Source: Pseudomonadales bacterium | Lineage (GTDB): Bacteria; Pseudomonadota; Gammaproteobacteria; Pseudomonadales; Azotimanducaceae | Length of the DNA: 8,366 nt | Assembly (NCBI GenBank): GCA_007128525.1 | Contig: SKXG01000282.1 | Coordinates: 1-8,366, forward strand | Reading direction: 5' to 3' | Shown here: positions 1-6,539 of the stretch, piece after piece | How the letters are laid out: each line of letters starts with the position of its first letter | How positions within the stretch are numbered: the first letter of the stretch is position 1 | The notes under the pieces: model-generated | The model's input: only the letters and a program-made list of their open reading frames with translations | What the model was told of the DNA's origin: nothing | Database searches by the model: none | Program-made: the position numbers and the translations under genes

Positions 1-832
1 GAAATGGGCCTTGCTGCCCTGCAATCAAGGAGGCCACGGCTGTGCCATGGGCGTCGGGCGCATCGTCCTCGCAATCGGTATGGGTTTGCAGCGGCAGGCG
101 GGACAATGCCTGGTGGCTGCGATCAATTCCGGTATCGATCATGCCCACGCGCACCGGTCTGTCCGCCGGCAGGCGGTCTGCGGCTACAGGACTGGGCGCA
201 TCTGCCGTGTCCTGTCTGGTCGTCGCGTTGGCCGGCGTCGCGTTGGTCGGAGATGCAGCCCGCAGATACAGGTGGTGATAGTCATAGGTGCCATCCGGGT
301 CGAGTTGCCGCAACTGCCGAAGTGCGGCTGCCGTGCTCAGGCTGTCCGGGGCGAGCAGAATGACCAGCTCGGTATCCAGGCCTGCCAGGGTCTCGCGGCG
401 CAGGATGCTAAACCCCTGTTGCTGGGCCAAAGCCAGCGCTGCCTCGTCAGGTGCCAGCGCCATGATCTGAGCCCGCATGATGGGCCAGTCCAGGGGATCC
501 AGTTCAACCACATCCGGATGCTGTTGCAGCAACCGCTCGCTGCGAAGCCCGCGCAGTTGCAGCAGATCCGCATCATGCAGGCCGAGCCGTTGTGGATCCA
601 GGACGGCCTCCAGCGCATCGATACGACGTTCCAGTCGTTGCTCCAGGCCACGCAGTTCTGTGCCGAGCTGCTCGTCAGCCCGCTCCAGGCGCGCCTCCAG
701 TGCCCGGGTATCGAGTTGCGACAGGCGCTCGCCGGCCGCATCCAGATCAGGGTCCAGGGTGTCTAACAGCGGCTGGCCGAGCAACGCCATGCTGACGCAG
801 GCACTGCAAATCAGAAGCAGGGTTTTGAGCAT
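1..832 (-). CDS. Subtilisin-like S8 family serine peptidase, exported (C-terminal part beyond the window)
   Basis: Translating the minus strand from the ATG at 832 gives 277 codons open to the window edge. Residues 1-19 are a hydrophobic signal-like segment. Residues 34-78 are rich in Leu, Glu and Arg and look like a coiled coil. Residues 118-190 resemble an S8 propeptide (GF-x-I-L-R-R-E, then ALRQLRQLDP and HHLY). A low-complexity linker of Ala, Thr, Asn and Pro follows (192-226). The catalytic Asp lies in VGMIDTGID (D233, codon 134-136) and the catalytic His in AHGTAVASLIAG (H262, codon 47-49). The oxyanion Asn and nucleophile Ser would lie outside the window, so activity cannot be judged. 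It should be secreted to the periplasm or beyond and mature by removal of the propeptide. The start is preceded only by a weak GGAA site. It diverges from the SDR gene and has its own ECF-type promoter matching that of the nearby sigma gene. Confidence 0.88.
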   Translation of the reverse strand, partial: MLKTLLLICSACVSMALLGQPLLDTLDPDLDAAGERLSQLDTRALEARLERADEQLGTELRGLEQRLERRIDALEAVLDPQRLGLHDADLLQLRGLRSERLLQQHPDVVELDPLDWPIMRAQIMALAPDEAALALAQQQGFSILRRETLAGLDTELVILLAPDSLSTAAALRQLRQLDPDGTYDYHHLYLRAASPTNATPANATTRQDTADAPSPVAADRLPADRPVRVGMIDTGIDRSHQALSRLPLQTHTDCEDDAPDAHGTAVASLIAGQQGPF

Positions 833-870
833 GATGGAACGGTTTCCGCGATTACAGACTGCAGTATAAA

Positions 871-896
871 GACGTACAGTGCCGGCAAAAGCTTCC
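871..896 (-). promoter_or_regulatory. ECF-type promoter for the S8 peptidase gene
   Basis: On the minus strand a GGAAGC -35 (891-896) is separated by 16 nt from a CGTC -10 (871-874), followed by TTT. The implied start near 865 gives a leader of about 33 nt before the ATG at 832. The motif matches the one before the ECF sigma gene at 20 of 29 positions with identical spacing. A TATACT hexamer just downstream could be a housekeeping -10, but it has no good -35 at proper distance. The assignment to this sigma factor is inferred. Confidence 0.6.
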
Positions 897-927
897 ACCT
901 AAGTCGCATTGATCATTAAGGAGCACT

Positions 928-1734
928 ATGGCCGCTTCCACACAACGGCCGCTGGCCATCGTAACCGGGGCATCGGCAGGCATTGGCGCCGAGTACGCCC
1001 GTCAGCTGGCGGCACAGGGTTACGATCTACTGCTGACTGCCCGACGTGCCGACCGGCTGCTGAAGCTGGCGACTGAGCTGCAGGACAGCTACCAGGTGCA
1101 GTGTCGTACCTGTGCCGCGGATCTGGTGGACCCTGCCGCGCCAGAGCAGATCTATGCTGCCGCTACGCAGGACGGTGCTGACATCGACCTGTTGGTGAAC
1201 AATGCCGGCTTTGGGGTGGCAGGGGCCTACGCCAGCCAAACCTGGCAAGCGCATGAGGCCTTTCTGCAGGTGATGGTCACTGCGGTCTGCCATCTGACGC
1301 ATCGGGTGCTGCCCGGGATGCTGGCCAGGCAGCGGGGCGCCATTGTCAACGTCGCTTCCGTGGCCGGACTGATCCCGGGGTCGGCCGGGAATACCCTGTA
1401 CGGTGCCGCCAAGTCACTGATGATCGGTTTCAGCGAGGCGCTGGCGGCGGAAGTGCGTAATGCCGGAATTCGCGTGCAGGTCGTCTGTCCAGGATTCACA
1501 CTGTCCGAGTTTCACGATGTGCTGGGAACCCGGGAGCGGGTGTCCCGAATGCCGGGTGTGATGTGGCTCAGTGCGGAGCGGGTGGTGGCAGACAGCCTTG
1601 CCGCCCTGCAGCGCCGGCGCCCGCCTGTGGTGGTGATCCCAGGCTGGATCTATCGCGTGCTGGTGATGCTGAGCCGCAAACTGCCGCACCGCTGGCTGTT
1701 GGCAGCCATGCACAGGCGGCCTTCGCGACACTGA
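928..1734 (+). CDS. Short-chain dehydrogenase/reductase (SDR), NADP-type
   Basis: A classical SDR of 268 aa, usual length for the COG0300-like group. It has the Rossmann glycine motif TGASAGIG (13-20), NNAG (91-94), the catalytic Ser144, and Tyr158 and Lys162 in the YxxxK motif. Arg39-Arg40 after the second strand favour NADP(H). It should catalyse a reversible NADP-linked carbonyl/alcohol interconversion in the cytoplasm; the substrate cannot be read from sequence. The Asn of the usual Asn-Ser-Tyr-Lys tetrad appears to be Met116 (M-V-T-A where relatives have N-V-T-A). The hydrophobic, basic C-terminus (239-260) might touch the membrane. The ATG at 928 is set by a strong AAGGAG 4 nt upstream. 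It is divergent from the S8 gene and lies 152 nt before the sigma gene, which has its own promoter, so co-regulation with the sigma operon is uncertain. Confidence 0.9.
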   Translation: MAASTQRPLAIVTGASAGIGAEYARQLAAQGYDLLLTARRADRLLKLATELQDSYQVQCRTCAADLVDPAAPEQIYAAATQDGADIDLLVNNAGFGVAGAYASQTWQAHEAFLQVMVTAVCHLTHRVLPGMLARQRGAIVNVASVAGLIPGSAGNTLYGAAKSLMIGFSEALAAEVRNAGIRVQVVCPGFTLSEFHDVLGTRERVSRMPGVMWLSAERVVADSLAALQRRRPPVVVIPGWIYRVLVMLSRKLPHRWLLAAMHRRPSRH

Positions 1735-1808
1735 ACAGGTCCGCGCCGCTCGCTCCGATGCTGGCACAAGGTGCTGGCAAAAAAAATAGCGCCAACCATA
1801 AAAGCTCG

Positions 1809-1836
1809 GGAAGAAAATGCGGGCCCCGTTCGTCTT
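1809..1836 (+). promoter_or_regulatory. ECF-type promoter for the sigma/anti-sigma operon (predicted autoregulation)
   Basis: A GGAAGA -35 (1809-1814) and a CGTC -10 (1831-1834, continuing as CGTCTT) are separated by exactly 16 nt. The implied start near 1841 leaves about 46 nt before the sigma ATG at 1887. Autoregulation through a GGAA...CGTC promoter is usual for ECF sigma factors. The same -35, spacing and CGTCTT recur before the S8 peptidase gene, including shared TGC, GGC and GT positions inside the spacer. Confidence 0.65.
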
Positions 1837-1886
1837 GTTCACAACGGCAAGGCGCTGTGACTGGCACGGGACAGGAGATACAGCGA

Positions 1887-2426
1887 ATGCAATTGGCGCG
1901 GCGGCAGGGCGCGACCCTGGCGGATGTGAAGGCAGAGATGGTTGCGGCATTGCCGCGGCTGCGCCGCTTCGCGCGCGCTTTGGCGGGTCATCCAGCCGAT
2001 GCCGATGACCTGGTGCAGCTGGCGATGGAGCGAGCGCTGACACGCTACGCGCAGTGGCGCCCGGAGTCGAAGTTTGAAAGCTGGATGTTCGGCATCATGC
2101 GCAACGCGTGGATTGACGAAATCCGTTCGCGACAACGGCGCGGTTGGCAGTCTGCCGACGACGAGGATGAGGCGCTGAGTCTGCCGGCACTGGATGGCAG
2201 CCGCGAGCAGGTGGAGGCGGGCCTGTCCGTGCAGCAGGCGATGGCGCTCTTGCCCGATGAGCAGCGCCAGGCTGTGGCGTTGGTTCTGGTTGAAGGCCTG
2301 TCGTACAAGGAAGCGGCAGCGGTGATGGACGTACCCATGGGTACCCTGACCAGCCGGTTGGCGCGGGCACGAGACGCATTACAGCGGGCACTGAGCGGTG
2401 CCGGGAGCGGATCTGATGAATACTGA
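1887..2426 (+). CDS. ECF-family RNA polymerase sigma factor
   Basis: A 179-aa protein containing only sigma regions 2 and 4, the ECF layout. Region 2 spans about residues 21-86, with DADDLVQLAMERAL and FESWMFGIMRNAWIDEIRSR, the core-binding and -10-reading segments. An acidic linker (DDEDEALSLPALDG) leads to region 4 (about 115-169), with LLPDEQRQAVALV, the helix-turn-helix around YKEAAAVMDVPMGTLTSRL, and an Arg-rich recognition helix. It should direct RNA polymerase to GGAA/CGTC-type promoters. The start at 1887 is chosen because AGGAG lies 9 nt upstream and region 2 begins soon after; the frame stays open upstream into the SDR gene, but that part has no domain. Its stop overlaps the start of the anti-sigma gene by 11 nt. 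An ECF-type promoter sits just upstream. Confidence 0.93.
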   Translation: MQLARRQGATLADVKAEMVAALPRLRRFARALAGHPADADDLVQLAMERALTRYAQWRPESKFESWMFGIMRNAWIDEIRSRQRRGWQSADDEDEALSLPALDGSREQVEAGLSVQQAMALLPDEQRQAVALVLVEGLSYKEAAAVMDVPMGTLTSRLARARDALQRALSGAGSGSDEY

Positions 2427-3180
2427 TGATCAAACACTGATCGCCTATCTGGACGGCGAACTCGACTCTCAGCAGCGCGAGGCGCTGGAAGCAGCGCTGC
2501 AGCACGATCCGGCGCTGCAGGCGCGGCTCGCGGCACTGCAGGATTCCGACGAGAGAATTAAGGCGCATTTCGATGCCGTACTGGAAGAGCCGGTGCCGGC
2601 ACATCTGCTGGCCCTACTGGAGGACGAAGCCGCCGGCACGTCTTCGGGCGCGGTCACAGGGCAAGGCGCAAGTTCTACAGGGGCAAGCTGGTCAGAGCAG
2701 CTGATGGAACTGCTCGGCTTCAATGGCTGGCGTGGATGGGGCGCTGTCACCGCAGCGCTGTTGGCAGGTGTGCTGATTGGCCAGATGCCCCGCCAGGCTG
2801 CCGACGATGCCATCTGGCTGGCTGGCGCCGACGGCTATTACGCGGCGGCGGAGCTGGCCAGCGCCCTGGAGACACAGGCTTCCGGCGTTTCGGAATCTGG
2901 TATTCAGGTCACCATGAGCTATCGCGAAGATGGCGGCGGCTATTGTCGGAGCTTTGTCTGGTCTGCAGTGGCGCAGCCCCTGGCGGGTGCGGCCTGCCGG
3001 ACCGATGCAGGTTGGCGGATGCAGGTGCTCAGCCCATTGGCCCCGGAGCAGGCTGCGGATTACCGTTTGGCTGGCAGTGCGCTGCCGCCTGCGGTCCGGT
3101 CGCAGATCGAGGCGCAGATTGATGGTGCGCCACTCAGCGCCGAGCAGGAGCAGTTGCTGATGCAGCGTGAATGGCGCTAA
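2416..3180 (+). CDS. Single-pass membrane anti-sigma factor
   Basis: A 254-aa protein with anti-sigma architecture. The cytoplasmic N-terminus has the typical LIAYLDGELD and DPALQARLAAL segments (8-41) but no His/Cys zinc-finger motif. A linker leads to one transmembrane helix (about 106-124, VTAALLAGVLIG). The periplasmic domain ends with a conserved-looking core, YCRSFVW (Cys167) and ACRTDAGW (Cys184), which may form a disulfide. It should bind and silence the sigma factor encoded just upstream until an envelope signal triggers release. The ATG at 2416 lies inside the sigma reading frame, with GGGAG 8 nt upstream and an 11-nt overlap, so translation is probably coupled; a GTG at 2398 is a weaker option. 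The call rests on architecture and position; the signal is unknown. Confidence 0.85.
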   Translation: MNTDDQTLIAYLDGELDSQQREALEAALQHDPALQARLAALQDSDERIKAHFDAVLEEPVPAHLLALLEDEAAGTSSGAVTGQGASSTGASWSEQLMELLGFNGWRGWGAVTAALLAGVLIGQMPRQAADDAIWLAGADGYYAAAELASALETQASGVSESGIQVTMSYREDGGGYCRSFVWSAVAQPLAGAACRTDAGWRMQVLSPLAPEQAADYRLAGSALPPAVRSQIEAQIDGAPLSAEQEQLLMQREWR

Positions 3181-3199
3181 AGCCTCGAAAGCCTCACCT

Positions 3200-3221
3200 G
3201 CCTACGCACTTGCTGGTAGGC
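3200..3221 (+). terminator. Weak hairpin after the anti-sigma gene
   Basis: GCCTAC (3200-3205) and GTAGGC (3216-3221) form a 6-bp stem around a 10-nt loop, 20 nt after the anti-sigma stop. The following TGTTGTCTG is only partly T-rich, so this is at best a weak intrinsic terminator separating the sigma operon from the ThDP gene. Confidence 0.25.
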
Positions 3222-3267
3222 TGTTGTCTGTACCGGGTATAACAGATAACAGCTCTTGGGAGGGCGT

Positions 3268-4905
3268 ATGCAGGGCACCGCAGCGGTTGCAGAGATACTG
3301 AAACGGGAAGGCGTCGAATTCATTGCCTGTTTCCCGCACAACGACCTGATTGAGGCCTGCGCCAAAGTCGGTATTCGGCCCATCGTCTGCCGCCAGGAGC
3401 GTGTTGGCATCGCCATTGCCGATGGTTTCGCGCGCACCACCAATGGCCAGCGCATTGGTGTATTTGTCATGCAGCACGGGCCTGGTGCGGAGAATGCCTT
3501 TCCAGGCGTGGCGCAGGCCTTTACCGACAACGTGCCGTTGCTGGTGCTGCCGGCCGGCGAGGCGTCGTCCCGGCAGGGCATCAAACCGGTGTTCAATGCT
3601 TGCGACAATTATGCCCACATCACCAAGTGGCGCACCTTCGTCACGCATCCCGACCGGATCGCCGCCGCCATGCGGCATGCCTTTTATCGTCTGCGTACCG
3701 GCAAGAGTGGCCCTGTACTGGTCGAGATCGCACTGGATGCGTTGGGCGGCGAGCTGAAGCGGCCGCTCGATTACGCACCGGTCAGTGGTTCACAATTTGC
3801 GCCGCCGGTCGATGACATCAAGCAGGCTGTACAGGCGCTGCTCGACGCCGAGGCGCCCGTCATCTATGCCGGGCAGGGCGTGCTGTTTGCGCAAGCCAGC
3901 GCGGAGCTCGTTGAGCTGGCCGAGCGTCTGGACTGTCCGGTACTGACGACCATGCCCGGCAAGAGCGCCTTTCCCGAGCAGCATCCGTTGTCGATCGGCG
4001 CATCCGCCATCACCAAGCCCGAACACATGATGCATTTTCTGAATGCTGCCGATCTGGTGTTCGGCATTGGGACCAGCTTTACCCGAACGCTGTATGGCAC
4101 CAATGTGCCGGGTGGAAAGCGCCTGATACAGGCCACCAACAGTGAGGAAGACATCAACAAGGACTATGTCGTTGAGCAGGCTCTGATCGGGGATGCCCGG
4201 CTCTGTCTCAAGGCAATGAATGCCGAACTGGCTGAGCGCGGCATACAACGCGGGCCGGGACCCAGAGCCGAGGATGCCAAGGCGCGCAAGGCGGCGTTCC
4301 TGGCGCGCTGGAAGCCCGAGCTTGAGTCAGATGAAGTGCCGATCAATCAGTTTCGGATCGTGCATGAGCTGATGCAGCGCCTGGATCCGGCGAAGACCAT
4401 CATCACGCATGATGCCGGCACACCGCGAGAGCAACTGATCTCGTTTTGGGAAGCGCCGGCGCCACGGAGTTACCTGGGTTGGGGCAAGACGACCCAGTTG
4501 GGGTTTGGTCTCGGGGCTGTGATGGGGGCCAAGCTGGCAGAGCCGGACAAGCTTTGCGTCAACATCATGGGCGACTCGGCCATCGGCATGGTCGGCATGG
4601 ATATCGAAACGGCCGTGCGCAATGGTATTGGCATCCTGACCATCGTATTCAACAACGGGATCATGGCCATCGAGACCAATGCGCTGACCGAAGCGCAGTC
4701 GCAATATGGTGCCAACAACCAGGGTGGTGACTATGCCGCGCTGGCGGAGGCGCTGGGTGCCTGGGGTCGCCGCGTCGAGCGGCCGGACGATTTTGGACCG
4801 GCGCTGACGGCGGCCATCGAACAGACCGAACAGGGCCGGCCGGCTGTACTCGACTGTGTCGTCAAAGCCGGCTACATCTGGCCCGGTAAGGGTGATCCGG
4901 AATAG
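3268..4905 (+). CDS. Thiamine diphosphate-dependent enzyme, acetolactate synthase-like
   Basis: A 545-aa protein with the three-domain layout and length of the acetolactate synthase/benzoylformate decarboxylase superfamily. The N-terminal Pyr domain carries the cofactor-activating glutamate in RQERVGIAIADGFAR (Glu44). The middle domain (about 185-330) contains APVIYAGQGV and ADLVFGIGTS. The C-terminal PP domain has the ThDP/Mg motif GDS (435-437) and, 26 residues on, Asn462-Asn463. Such enzymes make or break C-C bonds next to a carbonyl (2-oxoacid decarboxylation, carboligation, 2-hydroxyacyl-CoA lysis). The substrate is not evident, and calling it a biosynthetic acetolactate synthase would go too far. 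The ATG at 3268 is preferred over an upstream TTG at 3256 because GGGAGGG ends 3 nt before it. It converges on a thiolase gene with 13 bp between the stops. Confidence 0.85.
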   Translation: MQGTAAVAEILKREGVEFIACFPHNDLIEACAKVGIRPIVCRQERVGIAIADGFARTTNGQRIGVFVMQHGPGAENAFPGVAQAFTDNVPLLVLPAGEASSRQGIKPVFNACDNYAHITKWRTFVTHPDRIAAAMRHAFYRLRTGKSGPVLVEIALDALGGELKRPLDYAPVSGSQFAPPVDDIKQAVQALLDAEAPVIYAGQGVLFAQASAELVELAERLDCPVLTTMPGKSAFPEQHPLSIGASAITKPEHMMHFLNAADLVFGIGTSFTRTLYGTNVPGGKRLIQATNSEEDINKDYVVEQALIGDARLCLKAMNAELAERGIQRGPGPRAEDAKARKAAFLARWKPELESDEVPINQFRIVHELMQRLDPAKTIITHDAGTPREQLISFWEAPAPRSYLGWGKTTQLGFGLGAVMGAKLAEPDKLCVNIMGDSAIGMVGMDIETAVRNGIGILTIVFNNGIMAIETNALTEAQSQYGANNQGGDYAALAEALGAWGRRVERPDDFGPALTAAIEQTEQGRPAVLDCVVKAGYIWPGKGDPE

Positions 4906-4918
4906 TACTGACTGCGGC

Positions 4919-6064
4919 CTAAACGCGTTCCAGAATGTGTATCGCGCAGGCTGACCCCAGGCCTATGACGTGGGTCAGCCCAAGCCGTGCACCATCAACC
5001 TGGCGTGCGCCGGCGTTGCCGCGCAGATGCGTCACCACTTCATAGATGTTGGCAATGCCGGTGGCACCGAGTGGGTGTCCCTTGGACAGCAGGCCACCGG
5101 ACAGGTTGACCGGCGTGCGGCCGCCCAGCGTGGCGTGTCCCTCGTCAATGAAGCGGCCGCCTTCACCGTCGGCACACAGCCCCAGGTTCTCGTAGTGCAG
5201 AATCTCGGCTGTCGCGAAACAGTCGTGCAATTCCACCAGATCAAGATCCTCCGGCCCGACACCAGCCTGCTCATAGGCCGCATCAGCGGCAATGCGGGTG
5301 CAGGTGTTGACGTCCGGCATCACCAGGTTGCGTTCCTGCCAGGGATCTGACGTCAGTGCCGAGGCACGAATCCGAACGGCTCGGTCTGTCAGTCCCAGCT
5401 CGCGGACTTTGCGCCCGCTGCAGAGCACGGCAGCTGCAGAGCCATCAACATTGACGGAACACATCAGCTTGGTATTCGGATAGCTGATCATCTCGGCATT
5501 CATCACCGTTTCAAGCGGCGTCTCGACCTGATACATGGCCTTGGGGTTCATCGTCGAGTGGTGATGATTCTTTACAGAGACTTTGGCGAACTGCTCGAAG
5601 GTGGTGCCGTGCTTGCGGCTGTGCTCCATGCCGGCTTCGGCAAACACCGTAGGCATGGTGCCGCCCCCGAGCAGGCCTTCGGTCGGTATGCCGGCATTGC
5701 CACCGCCGCCACCGAGCAGTCCGCGACCCATCTGCTCGACACCGACGGCCAGCGCAACGTCGTGCACGCCAGCCTTGATGGACATCCAGGCTTCACGAAA
5801 GGCGGTGGCACCTGTAGCGCAGGCATTGGCACAGTTCACCACCGGAATGCCAGTCTGACCGATCTGTTGCAGGATGCGCTGCCCGACCATGCCGTTGGCT
5901 TGAAACAGGTTGCCGCAGTACAGCGCCTGCATCTGGCGGATGTCGAGGCCGGCGTCGTCGAGCGCAAGCAAGGCGGCTTCCGCGCCCAAGTCTGGCACTG
6001 TACGATCTGGAAAGCGCCCGAACTTGAGCATGTCGACGCCAACCACATAGACTTCGTCATTCAT
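4919..6064 (-). CDS. SCP2-type thiolase family protein (acyl-CoA thiolase or aldolase)
   Basis: A 381-aa thiolase-fold protein. The nucleophilic Cys is in NACATGATA (Cys82). The HDCF motif (280-283), typical of SCP2-type thiolases in place of NEAF, is present, as is KGHPLGATG (His330). The C-terminal segment reads GLGSAC instead of the CxGGG of classical thiolases, so the usual second cysteine is not in its normal place. It may cleave 3-oxoacyl-CoA, or act as a retro-aldolase like the Ltp2 lipid-transfer proteins that pair with DUF35 proteins in steroid side-chain breakdown. The start at 6064 is chosen for GGAGG 8 nt upstream; an in-frame GTG at 6094 would add ten unremarkable residues. It follows the OB-fold gene by 32 nt in the same operon, which supports a complex of the two products. 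Confidence 0.9.
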   Translation of the reverse strand: MNDEVYVVGVDMLKFGRFPDRTVPDLGAEAALLALDDAGLDIRQMQALYCGNLFQANGMVGQRILQQIGQTGIPVVNCANACATGATAFREAWMSIKAGVHDVALAVGVEQMGRGLLGGGGGNAGIPTEGLLGGGTMPTVFAEAGMEHSRKHGTTFEQFAKVSVKNHHHSTMNPKAMYQVETPLETVMNAEMISYPNTKLMCSVNVDGSAAAVLCSGRKVRELGLTDRAVRIRASALTSDPWQERNLVMPDVNTCTRIAADAAYEQAGVGPEDLDLVELHDCFATAEILHYENLGLCADGEGGRFIDEGHATLGGRTPVNLSGGLLSKGHPLGATGIANIYEVVTHLRGNAGARQVDGARLGLTHVIGLGSACAIHILERV

Positions 6065-6096
6065 GGGGTTCCCCTCCGCTAATGGCCCCTGCACAA

Positions 6097-6528
6097 TCAG
6101 TCAGCGGGCACAAAGAAGTACGACAGATAGTGATTCCCGTCCTTATCTTTCCGGCCCAGCGCATCCCGAAATACCACCCGGACCGGCATATCGAATTGAA
6201 TCTTCTCAGGGTCTGCTTCGATGTCCATCAGATTGCCCTTCAAGGTACCCCCGCCATCCAGATCAACCACGGCTGATATAAAAGGGACCTCAATACCGGG
6301 AAAGGATCGGTGCACGATGGCATAGCTGTACAGTCGGCCATGCTCTGCCAGTCTGATGTCGCGCATCTGACCCCGGGCGCTGCAATGCGCGCAAACCTTG
6401 CGAGTTCCCGTGTAAGTGGCGCCGCAGCTGTCGCAGACACAGCCCGCCAGATAGGGCTCGCCGGTGGCCGGAATTTTAAGGTAGTCAACGGCTGGCTTTG
6501 ACGTGTGCGTGGTGGATGGAGCAGTCAT
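6097..6528 (-). CDS. Zn-ribbon/OB-fold protein (DUF35 family), thiolase partner
   Basis: A 143-aa two-domain protein. The N-terminal rubredoxin-like zinc ribbon has CDSC (Cys32, Cys35) and CAHC (Cys46, Cys49), with an extra Cys30. From about residue 58 an OB-fold follows (YSYAIVHRSFPGIEVPFISAVVDL, then TLKGNLMDIE and MPVRVVFRD), typical of DUF35 acyl-CoA-binding proteins. Family members bind thiolase-like enzymes and are needed for their activity or substrate channelling, as in the archaeal thiolase/HMG-CoA synthase complex and the Ltp2-ChsH2 aldolase. Here it immediately precedes a thiolase, the expected order. The ATG at 6528 has AGGGG as ribosome site, overlapping the TAG stop of the host-attachment gene 11 nt upstream, so the two are probably translated from one message. 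Confidence 0.92.
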   Translation of the reverse strand: MTAPSTTHTSKPAVDYLKIPATGEPYLAGCVCDSCGATYTGTRKVCAHCSARGQMRDIRLAEHGRLYSYAIVHRSFPGIEVPFISAVVDLDGGGTLKGNLMDIEADPEKIQFDMPVRVVFRDALGRKDKDGNHYLSYFFVPAD

Positions 6529-6539
6529 TACGGTATCCC

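Noticed and set aside
11..766. Long plus-strand open frames over the first 830 bases
   Set aside because: Their translations are Arg/Gln/Cys-rich without any motif, while the minus-strand frame over the same bases encodes an S8 peptidase with both visible catalytic motifs.
836..870. GGAAC at 836-840 and TATAAA at 865-870 as a promoter for the SDR gene
   Set aside because: GGAAC has no CGTC-like -10 at 16-17 nt, and TATAAA has no recognisable -35 at 16-18 nt, so no promoter is called.
1787..1810. A-run (near 1780-1788) as a terminator after the SDR gene
   Set aside because: On the plus strand it is an A-run, not a T-run, and no stable hairpin precedes the T-run on the minus strand.
1414..2043. 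209-codon minus-strand frame across the SDR/sigma junction
   Set aside because: It lies opposite well-supported genes, is rich in Ala/Pro/Arg/His with no domain motif, and is a shadow frame.
6065..6074. GGGGTTCCCC palindrome next to the thiolase start, as a structure hiding the ribosome site
   Set aside because: With only a 2-nt centre it could form just a 3-bp RNA stem, too weak to propose regulation.
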